64,000 nt of DNA from an alpha proteobacterium AAP38. Lineage in GTDB: Bacteria > Pseudomonadota > Alphaproteobacteria > Azospirillales > Azospirillaceae. Made by a program: the position numbers and the translations under genes. The notes under the pieces are model-generated. The model did no database searches and had not been told where the DNA came from. It was given only the letters and a program-made list of their open reading frames with translations. The DNA is taken from assembly GCA_001296005.1 (NCBI GenBank), contig LJHR01000003.1:248001-312000 (forward strand), written 5' to 3'. Of the stretch, positions 19,445 to 29,733 are shown one piece after another. Each line of letters opens with the position of its first letter. The first letter of the stretch is position 1.

Positions 19445-21258
19445 CAATCCTCTTCACCCCCGGCCTGCAACGATGCCGGTACCGCCGCCACCTGCGCGCC
19501 CGGCGGGGCCACTGCCCCCGGATGGACGGCCATGGCCTGGATGATCTCGGGCGAGTTATTGTCCTGCGGCTTCACGCCCAGCAGGGGCCCGATCTGGGCG
19601 ATGATGGCACCCGCCGTCGGCGCGCCGACCCAGCCGCCGGTGGCAAAGCCAAAGGTCCGCTTGTTGCCCTTGGGCTCATCCACCAGGACATAGACGACAT
19701 AGCGCGGGTCATTGGCGGGGAAGACGCCGGCAAAGCTGGAGATACGGGCGTTGGTGACATAGCCTCGACCCTTCACCTTGTCCGACGTGCCGGTCTTGCC
19801 GCCAACGACATAACCCGGCACATCGGCCTTGCTGGCCGTACCTTCCGTCACCACCAGCCGCATCAGCTTGCGCATGGTGATGGAGGTCTGCTCGCTGACG
19901 ATGCGGGTGCCCGGAACCTCGTTCGGGTTCTCGCGTTTCAGCAGGGTGGCCGGGTGCATGATGCCGCCATTGACGACACCGCCCACGGCCTGCACCAGAT
20001 GCGCGGGGCTGACCGACATGCCGTGACCAAAGGAAATGGTCATCATGTTCACTTCACGCCACGGGTTCGGGATCATGGGCCAGCCACGTTCCGGCACTTC
20101 CAGGCTGGCCTGACGCAGCAGACCCAGGCGGCCCATGAATTCCTTCTGCGCGTTCGGCCCCACCTGTTCGGCCATCTTGATGGAACCGATATTGGAGCTT
20201 TCCTTGAAGATATCGGCCACATCCATCCAGTGATTGACCGGGTGGTAATCCTTGATCAGGAAGCGGCCAATCTTGATGGGGCGGGTGGTGTCGAAACTGT
20301 CCTGCAAACGCACCTTGCCGGACTCCAACGCCATGGCGGTGTTGAAGATCTTGAAGGTGGAGCCCATTTCGTACACACCCAGCGTGTTCCGGTTGAACCG
20401 CGGATCGGTATCCTGCTCCTGCGTGGGCGGCGGCGGGGCGTGCGGGTCGAAATCGGGCACGGAAACCATGCCCAGGATCTCACCGGTACGCACATCCATC
20501 ACCATGCCGGCGGCCCCGATGGCGTTGAATTCGTCCACGGCGTTGACCAGTTCCTTGCGCAGCACATGCTGCAACCGGACATCGACCGACAGGCGCAGCG
20601 GCTCGTCGCTTTCCTTCAGCCTTGTGTCAAACGCCTGCTCGATCCCCATCAGGCCGTTATTGTCCACGCCGCTGAAACCCACGACATGGGCCGCGAGATT
20701 GCCCTGCGGATAGACGCGGCGCTCTTCGCGCTGGAAATTCAGGCCGGGGATGCCCAGGCGGAACACTTCCTGCTGCTGGCGCGGCGACAGGTTGCGCTTG
20801 ATCCAGACAAAGCGCTTGTCCGACTTCAGATCGGCCAGCAGCGTCACCGGGTCCAGCTCGGGCAGAACGGTTGACAGCTGCTGCACCGCTTCGCGGGCAT
20901 CCAGGATCAGCTTGGGATCGGCAAACAGCGAGGCCGTGTGCAGGGACGTGGCTAGCAGCACCCCGTTGCGGTCCACAATGTCGGCGCGGCTGTTGGTCAT
21001 GGTGCGCGTGGCGGCGCGGGCCACCGACGGTTCCTTGGCCCCGCCGAAGCTGACCGTGGCATCCACCAGCTTGGCCCCGACCGCACCGAAACCGACGGTG
21101 AAGGCCGCCATCATGACGACCAGACGCGACTTGCCCATGGCCAGCGCGGTGGACGCACGGCCATTGACGCGGATGCGCGGTTCCGTCCGCCCGCCTTGGC
21201 CATACCGGTCACCGCCGGCCAGATCGAAACCCGTCAGGCTGTAATTGATGTCGGTCAT
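19444..21258 (-). CDS. ftsI: Septal peptidoglycan transpeptidase FtsI (PBP3)
   Basis: FtsI cross-links septal peptidoglycan and is the class B penicillin-binding partner of FtsW. A short cytoplasmic tail and one membrane segment (LVVMMAAFTVGFGAVGAKLV) precede the periplasmic domain. The transpeptidase domain shows the SxxK motif in YEMGSTFKIFNTAMAL, SSN (KESSNIGSIKMAE) and KTG (VGGKTGTSDKV). Length 604 aa. It overlaps ftsL upstream and murE downstream. Confidence 0.97.
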   Translation of the reverse strand: MTDINYSLTGFDLAGGDRYGQGGRTEPRIRVNGRASTALAMGKSRLVVMMAAFTVGFGAVGAKLVDATVSFGGAKEPSVARAATRTMTNSRADIVDRNGVLLATSLHTASLFADPKLILDAREAVQQLSTVLPELDPVTLLADLKSDKRFVWIKRNLSPRQQQEVFRLGIPGLNFQREERRVYPQGNLAAHVVGFSGVDNNGLMGIEQAFDTRLKESDEPLRLSVDVRLQHVLRKELVNAVDEFNAIGAAGMVMDVRTGEILGMVSVPDFDPHAPPPPTQEQDTDPRFNRNTLGVYEMGSTFKIFNTAMALESGKVRLQDSFDTTRPIKIGRFLIKDYHPVNHWMDVADIFKESSNIGSIKMAEQVGPNAQKEFMGRLGLLRQASLEVPERGWPMIPNPWREVNMMTISFGHGMSVSPAHLVQAVGGVVNGGIMHPATLLKRENPNEVPGTRIVSEQTSITMRKLMRLVVTEGTASKADVPGYVVGGKTGTSDKVKGRGYVTNARISSFAGVFPANDPRYVVYVLVDEPKGNKRTFGFATGGWVGAPTAGAIIAQIGPLLGVKPQDNNSPEIIQAMAVHPGAVAPPGAQVAAVPASLQAGGEED

Positions 21259-21695
21259 CGCGTGGCTCCATACTTCGCCAGGATCACCGGGCCTTCAGGC
21301 TGGCGTCGCGACGGGGCGGGAGGGACGGGCTTGGGCATCGGCGCGCGCTCGATCACGTCCGGCGCGCGGCTGCCCGGCTTGCGGCCGGGAATGGGGGTAT
21401 AGGGGGGCGGCTGGTTCGGGTCCTTCTCGGGCAGGTCGGACAGGCGCGCGATCTGCGCGGCACCGGTCGCCTGCAACAGCAGATGTTCGGCCGACAGCTT
21501 TTCCAGGCGCGTCGGATCGTTCAGATACGCCCATTCGGCCTTCAGCACCTGGATTGCCTCCTGCTCCGTCACGATCGCGCGGTTCAGGCGGTTCAACTCA
21601 CGCTCCTGCTCCTGCGCCTTATAGCTGGTCTGGTACAGGATGCCGCTGGCGGCACAGGAAACGGCGATCCAGACGATGGTGGACTTCCCGATCAT
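21255..21695 (-). CDS. ftsL: Cell division protein FtsL
   Basis: FtsL is a small bitopic protein forming a complex with FtsQ and FtsB. The N-terminal membrane segment [20 protein letters not shown] is followed by a heptad-like coiled coil ([27 protein letters not shown]) and the motif [16 protein letters not shown], diagnostic of FtsL. ATG 21695 overlaps the rsmH stop (ATGA). The Pro-rich C-terminal tail of about 60 residues is longer than in E. coli. Length 146 aa. Confidence 0.92.
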   Translation of the reverse strand: MIGKSTIVWIAVSCAASGILYQTSYKAQEQERELNRLNRAIVTEQEAIQVLKAEWAYLNDPTRLEKLSAEHLLLQATGAAQIARLSDLPEKDPNQPPPYTPIPGRKPGSRAPDVIERAPMPKPVPPAPSRRQPEGPVILAKYGATR

Positions 21696-22660
21696 GCGGC
21701 TTCTCCCTGTGCCCAGGCCGGTGCCTCGGTACGGATGGCGGTACGCAGCCGGGCGGACCGGGCGCGTGGATTGCGGGCCTGTTCTTCCGCACCCGGACCC
21801 GTGCCGGATTTGGAGAGCAGGCGGAACGTGGGGGCGGGGCCGGATGCTGCCGGGCCCGGCATATGGCGCGACGGACCCGGCAGATTGCCCGACCGTTCGC
21901 GCATGAATTCCTTGACCAGCCGGTCTTCCAGCGAATGGAAGGTGACGACGCACAGCCGCCCGCCGGGCAACAGCAGCCGTTCGGCAGCGGCCAGTGCCCG
22001 CTCCAGCTCACCCAACTCGTCATTCACATGAATGCGCAGGCCCTGGAAGCTGCGGGTGGCGGGGTCGATCCCGTCCTTGGATTTCGGTACGCAGGACCGG
22101 ATGACATCGGCCAGATCGCCCGTCCGCTCAAACTTCTTCTCCGCCCGGCGCAGGACGATGGCGCGCGCCACACGGCGCGACAGCCGTTCCTCACCATAGC
22201 GGTAGAAGATATTCGCCAGATCTTCTTCCTCGGCACTGTTCACCACATCGGCGGCGGTCGGGCCGGTATCGCCCATGCGCATGTCCAAGGGCCCGTCGAA
22301 ACGGAAGCTGAACCCGCGTTCCGGCGTATCGATCTGTGGCGACGACACCCCGATATCCAAGACGATGGCATCCACCCTGGAAACGCCGGCGGCGGCCAGC
22401 AGCGCCTCCATATCCCCAAAACAGCCGTTTAGCAGGGACAGGCGCGGGGCATAGGCCTCGATGATGGGCCGGGCGCGCTCATGCGCTGCGGGGTCGCGGT
22501 CGATGGCGAACAGGCGGATGGCGGCACTGTCCAGCAGGGCGCGGCTGTACCCGCCGGCGCCAAAGGTGCCATCCACGACCGTCTGCCCATCGGCAACGGC
22601 CATGTCATGCAGCACTTCGGTGAGCAGGACGGGGATGTGAACGGGCTGTGCGGTCATCAT
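21692..22660 (-). CDS. rsmH: 16S rRNA m4C1402 methyltransferase RsmH (MraW)
   Basis: RsmH N4-methylates C1402 in the decoding centre of 16S rRNA. The SAM-binding motif [16 protein letters not shown], the motif [20 protein letters not shown] and the C-terminal [15 protein letters not shown] are all present. Length 322 aa. The start overlaps the mraZ stop (two consecutive ATGs at 22660 and 22657). Confidence 0.97.
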   Translation of the reverse strand: MMTAQPVHIPVLLTEVLHDMAVADGQTVVDGTFGAGGYSRALLDSAAIRLFAIDRDPAAHERARPIIEAYAPRLSLLNGCFGDMEALLAAAGVSRVDAIVLDIGVSSPQIDTPERGFSFRFDGPLDMRMGDTGPTAADVVNSAEEEDLANIFYRYGEERLSRRVARAIVLRRAEKKFERTGDLADVIRSCVPKSKDGIDPATRSFQGLRIHVNDELGELERALAAAERLLLPGGRLCVVTFHSLEDRLVKEFMRERSGNLPGPSRHMPGPAASGPAPTFRLLSKSGTGPGAEEQARNPRARSARLRTAIRTEAPAWAQGEAA

Positions 22661-23148
22661 TCCCCCTTCGCCAGGCCCTTGGCCTTGGCCAGCACGGTGG
22701 AGAGGGAGATGTTGTTGTTGCGGGCCTGTTCGCGCACCGCTGCCTCATGCGCCGCAAACGCCACCGGGTCCCAAAGCTGGAAGGTGTTGCGGCGGCCGAT
22801 GAAGGTCACATTCTCGGTGATCCCGGCAAAGCCCATCAGGTGGTCGGGCAGGATCACGCGGCCTTCGGGGTCCAGCGTCAGTTGCGCCGACTGGCCGAAT
22901 ACGGTGGTTTCGATCAATTCCCGCTCATCATCCGGCATGTACGGATTGTCCAGCGCGTCGGACAGCTTCTCCAGATAGGAGAGCGGAGCCGCATCCAGGG
23001 CGTGGGCCTTCAGCGAGGGGAAGATCACCATTTCCGTGGGTGTGCCTGCCACCAGTCCCGCCGACAAGGTCGCACGGAAGGGAGCGGGGATGGAGACCCG
23101 ACCCTTCTTATCAACCTTGTTGACATATGTGGACAGGAACAAGCCCAT
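22657..23148 (-). CDS. mraZ: Transcriptional regulator MraZ
   Basis: MraZ is a double SpoVT/AbrB-fold regulator that represses its own dcw operon in E. coli. The start [20 protein letters not shown] follows AGGTGG and is preferred over the longer frame from 23172. Two AbrB-like halves are visible, the second with [14 protein letters not shown], both containing the DxxGR signature. Length 163 aa. It is the first gene of the operon; five phased TGGGN boxes lie 136-180 bp upstream. Confidence 0.95.
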   Translation of the reverse strand: MGLFLSTYVNKVDKKGRVSIPAPFRATLSAGLVAGTPTEMVIFPSLKAHALDAAPLSYLEKLSDALDNPYMPDDERELIETTVFGQSAQLTLDPEGRVILPDHLMGFAGITENVTFIGRRNTFQLWDPVAFAAHEAAVREQARNNNISLSTVLAKAKGLAKGE

Positions 23149-23283
23149 CACGCCCCACCTTGTTGGTGCCACCCCGGCACCGGATTTCCCGCCGACCCCT
23201 CCAACGCCCTGTCGATCACCCCTTCCGATACAGCCTCGAAGGCGGCATCATCTGGGCATGGATGGGCTGATGGTCCCTGTCAT

Positions 23284-23328
23284 TGGGTCTTTATGGGATA
23301 CCATGGGAATTTATGGGAGAAAAGGGGA
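23284..23328 (+). promoter_or_regulatory. Candidate MraZ operator: five TGGGN-type boxes at 10-bp steps
   Basis: On the plus strand TGGGT, TGGGA, TGGGA, TGGGA and GGGGA begin at 23284, 23294, 23304, 23314 and 23324, exactly 10 bp apart. MraZ of E. coli is known to bind TGGGN repeats separated by 5 bases, which is this spacing. The array lies upstream of the mraZ start, where autoregulation would act. The boxes read TCCCA in the direction of the gene. Confidence 0.8.
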
Positions 23329-23347
23329 GATAGTAATGTCTCGCCCT

Positions 23348-23390
23348 GATTCGGCGTTTTTCCACAGCGGGAGTCTTGAACTGTGGATAA
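23348..23390. promoter_or_regulatory. DnaA-box pair with GANTC sites upstream of mraZ
   Basis: A perfect DnaA box (TGTGGATAA, 23382-23390; reverse of TTATCCACA) faces a second site TTTTCCACA (23358-23366) that fits the relaxed TTWTNCACA consensus. GANTC methylation sites lie at 23348 and 23371, with others at 23457 and 23572. DnaA and CcrM are cell-cycle regulators in alphaproteobacteria, so this is a candidate cell-cycle control region for the dcw operon. It is seen only as sequence matches. Confidence 0.5.
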
Positions 23391-23788
23391 GTCGCACCCA
23401 AAGATGAAAAACAAGTCCATCCACCAAGATATGCTTGGTTTTTCTTGTTCCGATTTGATTCGCGTGGGGCGACGGACTGAAAGGCATAGGCAATCTATGC
23501 CTGCCTTTTCTTAAAAATAACCCGAATGGACAGGGTGTTTTTCTGTTAACTAGAAATTCGAAATATCCTGGGAATCTGGGCGATATCTCGAAAACCGTGA
23601 TATTTAAATTTCAAACCCGCTTTCCGACCCGTTCTTGTGCCTAGATATTGTGGGGTTGGGGCCGGTTTTGGCCCTAAATCTGGGCGGCTTTGGGGCCGAG
23701 GGGGAGGTGTGGCAGCGGGTTGCCGCTGTGATGGCGCGCACACCTGTAAACCATTCGTAAATAAATCATGCCGCGATGCAAGGTAAAG
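23391..23788 (-). other. AT-rich spacer between mraZ operon and rnpB
   Basis: No gene is supported in these roughly 400 bp. The stretch is clearly more AT-rich than its surroundings. It contains a hairpin ACCAAG/CTTGGT (23423-23428 and 23434-23439) nested inside AACAAG/CTTGTT, which may end rnpB transcription. Short frames here have no recognisable similarity. It probably carries the dcw promoter and the rnpB 3' trailer. Confidence 0.5.
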
Positions 23789-24216
<428 letters not shown>

Positions 24217-24256
24217 GGCGGGTTGTAGGCGCTTGAGGTCTGGAAAGCAACCGCGA

Positions 24257-25006
24257 TCAGATGCCCGAGTCTCGGACCAGGGCGCGCAGCGCCGCGACCG
24301 TCTCACGATCCATGCCTTTGCCTGTGCTGGCCGGCACCCAATGCCGCTGGAACGCCGACAGGGCCGCTTCGGTGCTGTCGTCCCATGTTTTCCCATGGGC
24401 GCGGTGTTCGTCCCATGAAATCCCATCCGGGGCGACCTGATAGCCAAAACGTTCCAGCAGCCGGGCAATCTCGTCCTTTTCCCATGCCGTCCCATCGGCG
24501 GGGCGCGGGTCGGGCCACAATCCCACCCCCGCCATGGCCAAGCCCAGCCAGTCGAACAACTCGCCCGGATCTTGCTTTCGCAAGGGCGCGATATCGGAAT
24601 GGCCCAGCACGCGATGGGCCGGGATGGGATAAAGCGTCAGAAGATGTGTGGAAAGATCGGCCAGGGCGCGCATCTGCGCCTCCGGGAAGGGCCGGTATCC
24701 CCATTCATGGCCGGGATTGACCAGCTCGATCCCGATGGAGCGACTGTTGATATCATCCTGCCCGGCCCAGCGGGAGGCACCCGCATGCCAGGCGCGGCGG
24801 TCGTCGGGCACCAGTTGGAAGATGCGGCCATCCTCCTCGATCATGTAATGCGCGCTGACCTCTGCCGCCGGATCGCACATGCGGGCCAGGGCCGACGGCC
24901 CATCCTGCATGCCGGTATAATGGATCACCAGCATATCCGGTGGCCCGTCGGTCCGGCGCAGGCCATGGTTGGGGCTGGGATGGGGGATGAGGGGGGGAGA
25001 GGTCAT
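24257..25006 (-). CDS. N-acetylmuramoyl-L-alanine amidase, AmiD-like
   Basis: The product should cleave the amide bond between MurNAc and L-Ala, or act on anhydro-muropeptides. The Amidase_2 domain (about residues 20-160) has the zinc-site motifs MLVIHYTG, SAHYMIEEDG, WHAGAS and VLGHSDIAPLRKQDPG. A C-terminal helical segment (about 175-245) resembles a peptidoglycan-binding domain. No signal peptide is visible, so export or a cytosolic recycling role (AmpD-like) is open. Length 249 aa. It ends 41 bp upstream of rnpB on the same strand. Confidence 0.88.
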   Translation of the reverse strand: MTSPPLIPHPSPNHGLRRTDGPPDMLVIHYTGMQDGPSALARMCDPAAEVSAHYMIEEDGRIFQLVPDDRRAWHAGASRWAGQDDINSRSIGIELVNPGHEWGYRPFPEAQMRALADLSTHLLTLYPIPAHRVLGHSDIAPLRKQDPGELFDWLGLAMAGVGLWPDPRPADGTAWEKDEIARLLERFGYQVAPDGISWDEHRAHGKTWDDSTEAALSAFQRHWVPASTGKGMDRETVAALRALVRDSGI

Positions 25007-25040
25007 ACGGCGACCATGCTGTCCAACGACCCCTTTATCG

Positions 25041-25158
25041 TCATCCCGGCGAAAGCCGGGACCCAGGGGCCAAGTGCGCCGTGCTTTTCGATATTTTGGC
25101 CAGACTCTGCAAAACTATTGAGTTTGCGGCCCCTGGGTCCCGGCTTTCGCCGGGATGA
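25041..25158. repeat. REP-like element: perfect 31-bp inverted repeat
   Basis: Two perfect inverted arms of 31 bp (25041-25071 and 25128-25158) are separated by 56 bp. Each arm itself contains a small palindrome (CCCGGC GAAA GCCGGG). This is the form of the intergenic palindromic repeats scattered in many alphaproteobacterial genomes. It lies between the amidase and the antitoxin-like remnant. Confidence 0.85.
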
Positions 25159-25193
25159 TGGGTTGAGTGGCCAATTCCCTTGCACGTCAAACC

Positions 25194-25379
25194 TCACCGT
25201 TCGCCGGCCCAACAGGCTGCCGCGATTTCGTTCAATTCCTCGATGCTCAACGCTCTCTCGCCCTCACGGTGAAGTCGCCCGAAAAGCCTGCCCATCGGCA
25301 GCGCACGACCATCTGGCTGGCGTGATTGGCGCTCACCTTCGTCCTGCCCTTTGGCGGTGACGGTCAGGATGATGCCCAT
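25194..25379 (-). pseudogene. AbrB-type antitoxin with the middle missing
   Basis: The N-terminus MGIILTVTAKGQ matches the start of AbrB/MazE-fold antitoxins, and the C-terminus LSIEELNEIAAACWAGER matches the end of the same family. The expected middle, with the swapped-hairpin DNA-binding residues after VTAKGQ, is replaced by about 25 unrelated residues. Total length is only 61 aa. An AGGGGGG ribosome site precedes the ATG. No toxin gene is beside it. It is most likely a decayed antitoxin, though a functional miniature cannot be excluded. Confidence 0.5.
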
Positions 25380-25421
25380 GATGCCCCCCCTGTAAGGCAC
25401 TATTGCCTTGCACTGTATGCC

Positions 25422-26297
25422 TCACACCGTGTTGCGCGCCACCACGATCTTGGGCCGGCGGATCAGGATGATGCCGACGCCGGCGATCACCAGCACGCCG
25501 CCGACGATCAGTGCCCAGCTCATCGCTTCGCCCAGCCACAGTACGCCCGACGCCACCCCGAACACCGGCACCAGCATCAGGAAGGGCACCGTCTGGTTCA
25601 CATCATATCTGCGCACCATCGGCTGCCAGATGGCATAGGCGATGATGGTGGAGGCAATGACCATATAGGCGATACCGGTCCAGGCACCCCAACTGGCATT
25701 CAGCACCTGCTCCACCTGTCCGCTTTCAAGCACGAAGGAATAGAGCAGCAGCTGCGGCACTGCGAACAGCGCCATATAGGCATTCAGCTGATAGGGATCG
25801 ACCGTCCCCATCCATTTCACCTGGATGTTGGAGAAGCTGAACGCCGCCGCCGCCAGCACGATCAGCAGAAGATGGAACGGGTCGCTTTGCCCGCCGCCGC
25901 CGCGCAGCGCGATGACGGCCACGCCGACAAAGGCGATGCCCATGCCGATCCCCCGGCGCCAGCCCAGCGTATCCTTAAAGAAGTAGGCGGCCAAGAGGCT
26001 GGCGAACGGCACCTGCAATTGGATCACAATGCTGGCCGTCGATGCCTCCGCCCCCACCATGCCATGCAGCATCAGGGGGAAGTGAACACCGCCCAGGACG
26101 AAGGCATAGGCAAGGACCTGGCGCAGCTGGTTGCGCGGGAATTTTACGAAGGGCAGAAGGATGGCCGCCACGATGGCAAACCGGATCGCCATCATCAGCA
26201 TCGGGGAAAATTCGCGCAGCGCATAGCGTGAGACCGCGAAATTGGTCCCCCACAGCGCCATCACGAACAGCGCGCCCAGCATATGAACCGGTCTCAT
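25422..26297 (-). CDS. EamA/DMT-family transporter
   Basis: This is a predicted inner-membrane exporter or permease of small metabolites. Ten hydrophobic segments make two EamA repeats; the first begins MLGALFVMALWGTNFAVSRYAL and the second has the motif YMVIASTIIAYAIWQ. The ATG at 26297 is preferred because it starts directly before the first membrane segment; the frame is open to 26372. Length 291 aa. Substrate unknown. Confidence 0.85.
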   Translation of the reverse strand: MRPVHMLGALFVMALWGTNFAVSRYALREFSPMLMMAIRFAIVAAILLPFVKFPRNQLRQVLAYAFVLGGVHFPLMLHGMVGAEASTASIVIQLQVPFASLLAAYFFKDTLGWRRGIGMGIAFVGVAVIALRGGGGQSDPFHLLLIVLAAAAFSFSNIQVKWMGTVDPYQLNAYMALFAVPQLLLYSFVLESGQVEQVLNASWGAWTGIAYMVIASTIIAYAIWQPMVRRYDVNQTVPFLMLVPVFGVASGVLWLGEAMSWALIVGGVLVIAGVGIILIRRPKIVVARNTV

Positions 26298-26492
26298 CCG
26301 CCGCTTCCTCAACAGATTGGCTGTCAAAACTATCGTTTCACCGGCAACAATGGCGAACGCGCAGCCTGCCACCCTGCAATGCGCGCCTGGGATATGCCCT
26401 CAGGTCGGCACTTGTCACACCTCCCACCCGAAAGAGCCATTGTGCCTTTCCGCTGCCTTCCCTTCCAATATTGGCAGGTAAGGAGAGATGTG

Positions 26493-27803
26493 ATGGCCGA
26501 GTTCGACGCCTACGAACTGTACATGCTGACCTTGATCAACCGGGCGCGGGCCGATCCCGTGGCGGCGGCTGCCGCCTTCGGCATCGACCTGAACCAGGGG
26601 CTGAACCCCGGCACCATCTCCGCCACCGCCAAGCAGCCGCTGGCGCCCAACAATCTGCTGGCGGCGGCGGCAGAGGCGCATAGCGACTGGATGCTGGCGA
26701 CCGATAATTTCAGCCATACCGGTATCAACGGCTCCAGCCCTGGCGACCGGATGGCCGCCGCCGGCTACCGCTTCACCGGTGCCTATACCTGGGGGGAGAA
26801 TATTTCGTGGAGCGGGACGACGGGCCAGATCCGCACCAGTCAGCTCGCCGCCTATATCGAGCAGCAGCATCGCGGCCTGTTCCTCAGTCCCGGCCACCGC
26901 GTCAATATCCTGGGCGACAATTACCGGGAGATCGGGATCAGCCAGCAATTGGGGGAGATGACGGGCTACAACGCCTCCATGATCACCCAGAATTTCGCGG
27001 CCACGGGACAGGCCCGCTATGCCACCGGCGTGGTCTTCAACGATCTGAACGGCGATGGCTATTACAATCCCGGCGAAGGGGTGGGCGGCGTGTCGATCGC
27101 CGTGAATGGCAATGTCTTGGGGCAGACCAGTGCCGCCGGCGGCTATGCCATCGCCATGACCAACGGCACCTGGACCCTGGGGTTCAGCGGTGGTGGCCTG
27201 ACCGGTAGCTATCATCAGACCGTCAGCATGAGCGGCCTGAATGTCGGGGTGGATGCCAAGGCCGCCCTGTTCGCACCTGTCACCTTCCAGGCCTGGAACA
27301 GCACCACCAACAGCTTCGTCGCCACCACGCCCACTGCCTATACCGGTCCCGTGGCGCATCTGGACTGGCAGATGCTGGGGACGGTGGGTGCCGATAATGT
27401 CGCCGGCAGCGAGCAGGATGATTTCGTCAACTTAGGCGGCGGCAATGACGCCGCCAATGGCGGGGCCGGTAACGATGTGCTGGATGGCGGCACCGGCTCC
27501 AATTTCCTGATCGGCGGGGCGGGGCAGGACATCTTCTTTGCCGACGGGCGCGGCGGTCAGGTGGCCTGGACCACCATCGTCGATTTCGAAAAGGGGGAGC
27601 AGGTGAATGTCTGGGGCTGGCGCCCCGGCACCAGCCGCTTCACCTGGACCGCCGATGATGGCACTGCCGGGTATAAGGGGGCGACCCTGCATGCCGATCT
27701 GGACGCCGACGGGCGCATCGACATCTCCGTCACCTTCGCGGGTCTGGCGCTGTCGGCGCTGGGCGTCCCTCAGGAAAGCGACGGGTTGCTGTTGCTGGTG
27801 TGA
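26493..27803 (+). CDS. Secreted CAP-domain protein with SdrD-B-like and RTX calcium-binding regions
   Basis: The ATG at 26493 follows AGGAGAG. The N-terminal CAP/SCP domain (about residues 5-175) has LINRARADP, FSHTGINGSSPGDRM, WGENISW and GHRVNIL. An SdrD-B-like repeat (GVVFNDLNGDGYYNPGEGVGG) follows. RTX nonapeptide-type repeats then appear (GGGNDAANGGAGNDVLDGG), with a hydrophobic extreme C-terminus LLLLV. There is no N-terminal signal peptide. RTX repeats with an uncleaved C-terminal signal point to type I secretion, but no T1SS genes are nearby. Length 436 aa. The function of bacterial CAP proteins is mostly unknown. Confidence 0.82.
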   Translation: MAEFDAYELYMLTLINRARADPVAAAAAFGIDLNQGLNPGTISATAKQPLAPNNLLAAAAEAHSDWMLATDNFSHTGINGSSPGDRMAAAGYRFTGAYTWGENISWSGTTGQIRTSQLAAYIEQQHRGLFLSPGHRVNILGDNYREIGISQQLGEMTGYNASMITQNFAATGQARYATGVVFNDLNGDGYYNPGEGVGGVSIAVNGNVLGQTSAAGGYAIAMTNGTWTLGFSGGGLTGSYHQTVSMSGLNVGVDAKAALFAPVTFQAWNSTTNSFVATTPTAYTGPVAHLDWQMLGTVGADNVAGSEQDDFVNLGGGNDAANGGAGNDVLDGGTGSNFLIGGAGQDIFFADGRGGQVAWTTIVDFEKGEQVNVWGWRPGTSRFTWTADDGTAGYKGATLHADLDADGRIDISVTFAGLALSALGVPQESDGLLLLV

Positions 27804-27817
27804 GCTGGGGCGTGGCT

Positions 27818-27943
27818 CCCTCACCCTCCCTCTCCCGCCAGCGGGCGAGGGGCTAAATATAGAAGTACGCCCGAATTCCGCCCCTCGCCCACGAAGTGGG
27901 AGAGGGAGGGGCCCGAACGCGCCAGCGTTTGGGAGGGTGAGGG
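27818..27943. repeat. Nested palindromic intergenic element
   Basis: A long imperfect inverted repeat spans this segment: CCCTCACCCTCCC at the left end is matched by GGGAGGGTGAGGG at the right end. Inside them CCCTCTCCC and GCGAGGGGC face GCCCCTCGC and GGGAGAGGG. It has the form of a mobile palindromic element and may also terminate transcription. The rest of the gap to guaB (27944-28161) shows no gene and presumably holds the guaB promoter. Confidence 0.75.
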
Positions 27944-28113
27944 CAGATGCCGATGCCGCCCCCATCCAATGACTTGCCCAAATGGCAACCCTGGCCCCCC
28001 ATCCCTGGTAGCTTCCCAACGGCACCCGCATGTGTATAGTGCGGCGAACCTTTTGATCTGGGACATGGAACCGGCTTGCGCCATTGGGTGCGGGCGGGCT
28101 CGGTGTCCCATAA

Positions 28114-29631
<1,518 letters not shown>

Positions 29632-29642
29632 GATGTGCCGCT

Positions 29643-29718
29643 TGTCGCATGCGCTGCGCTTATGCGACCTACGAATGAACCAAACCCGTAGGTCGCATAA
29701 GCGTCAGCGCATGCGACA
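29643..29718. repeat. Inverted repeat after guaB
   Basis: Arms of 31 bp (29643-29673) and 32 bp (29687-29718) are complementary except for one inserted base in the right arm, with a 13-bp loop. It starts 12 bp after the guaB stop. The sequence differs from the other two palindromic elements in the window. It could end guaB transcription by structure, but it has no T tail. Confidence 0.8.
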
Positions 29719-29733
29719 TTCCCCCGGTGCCCC

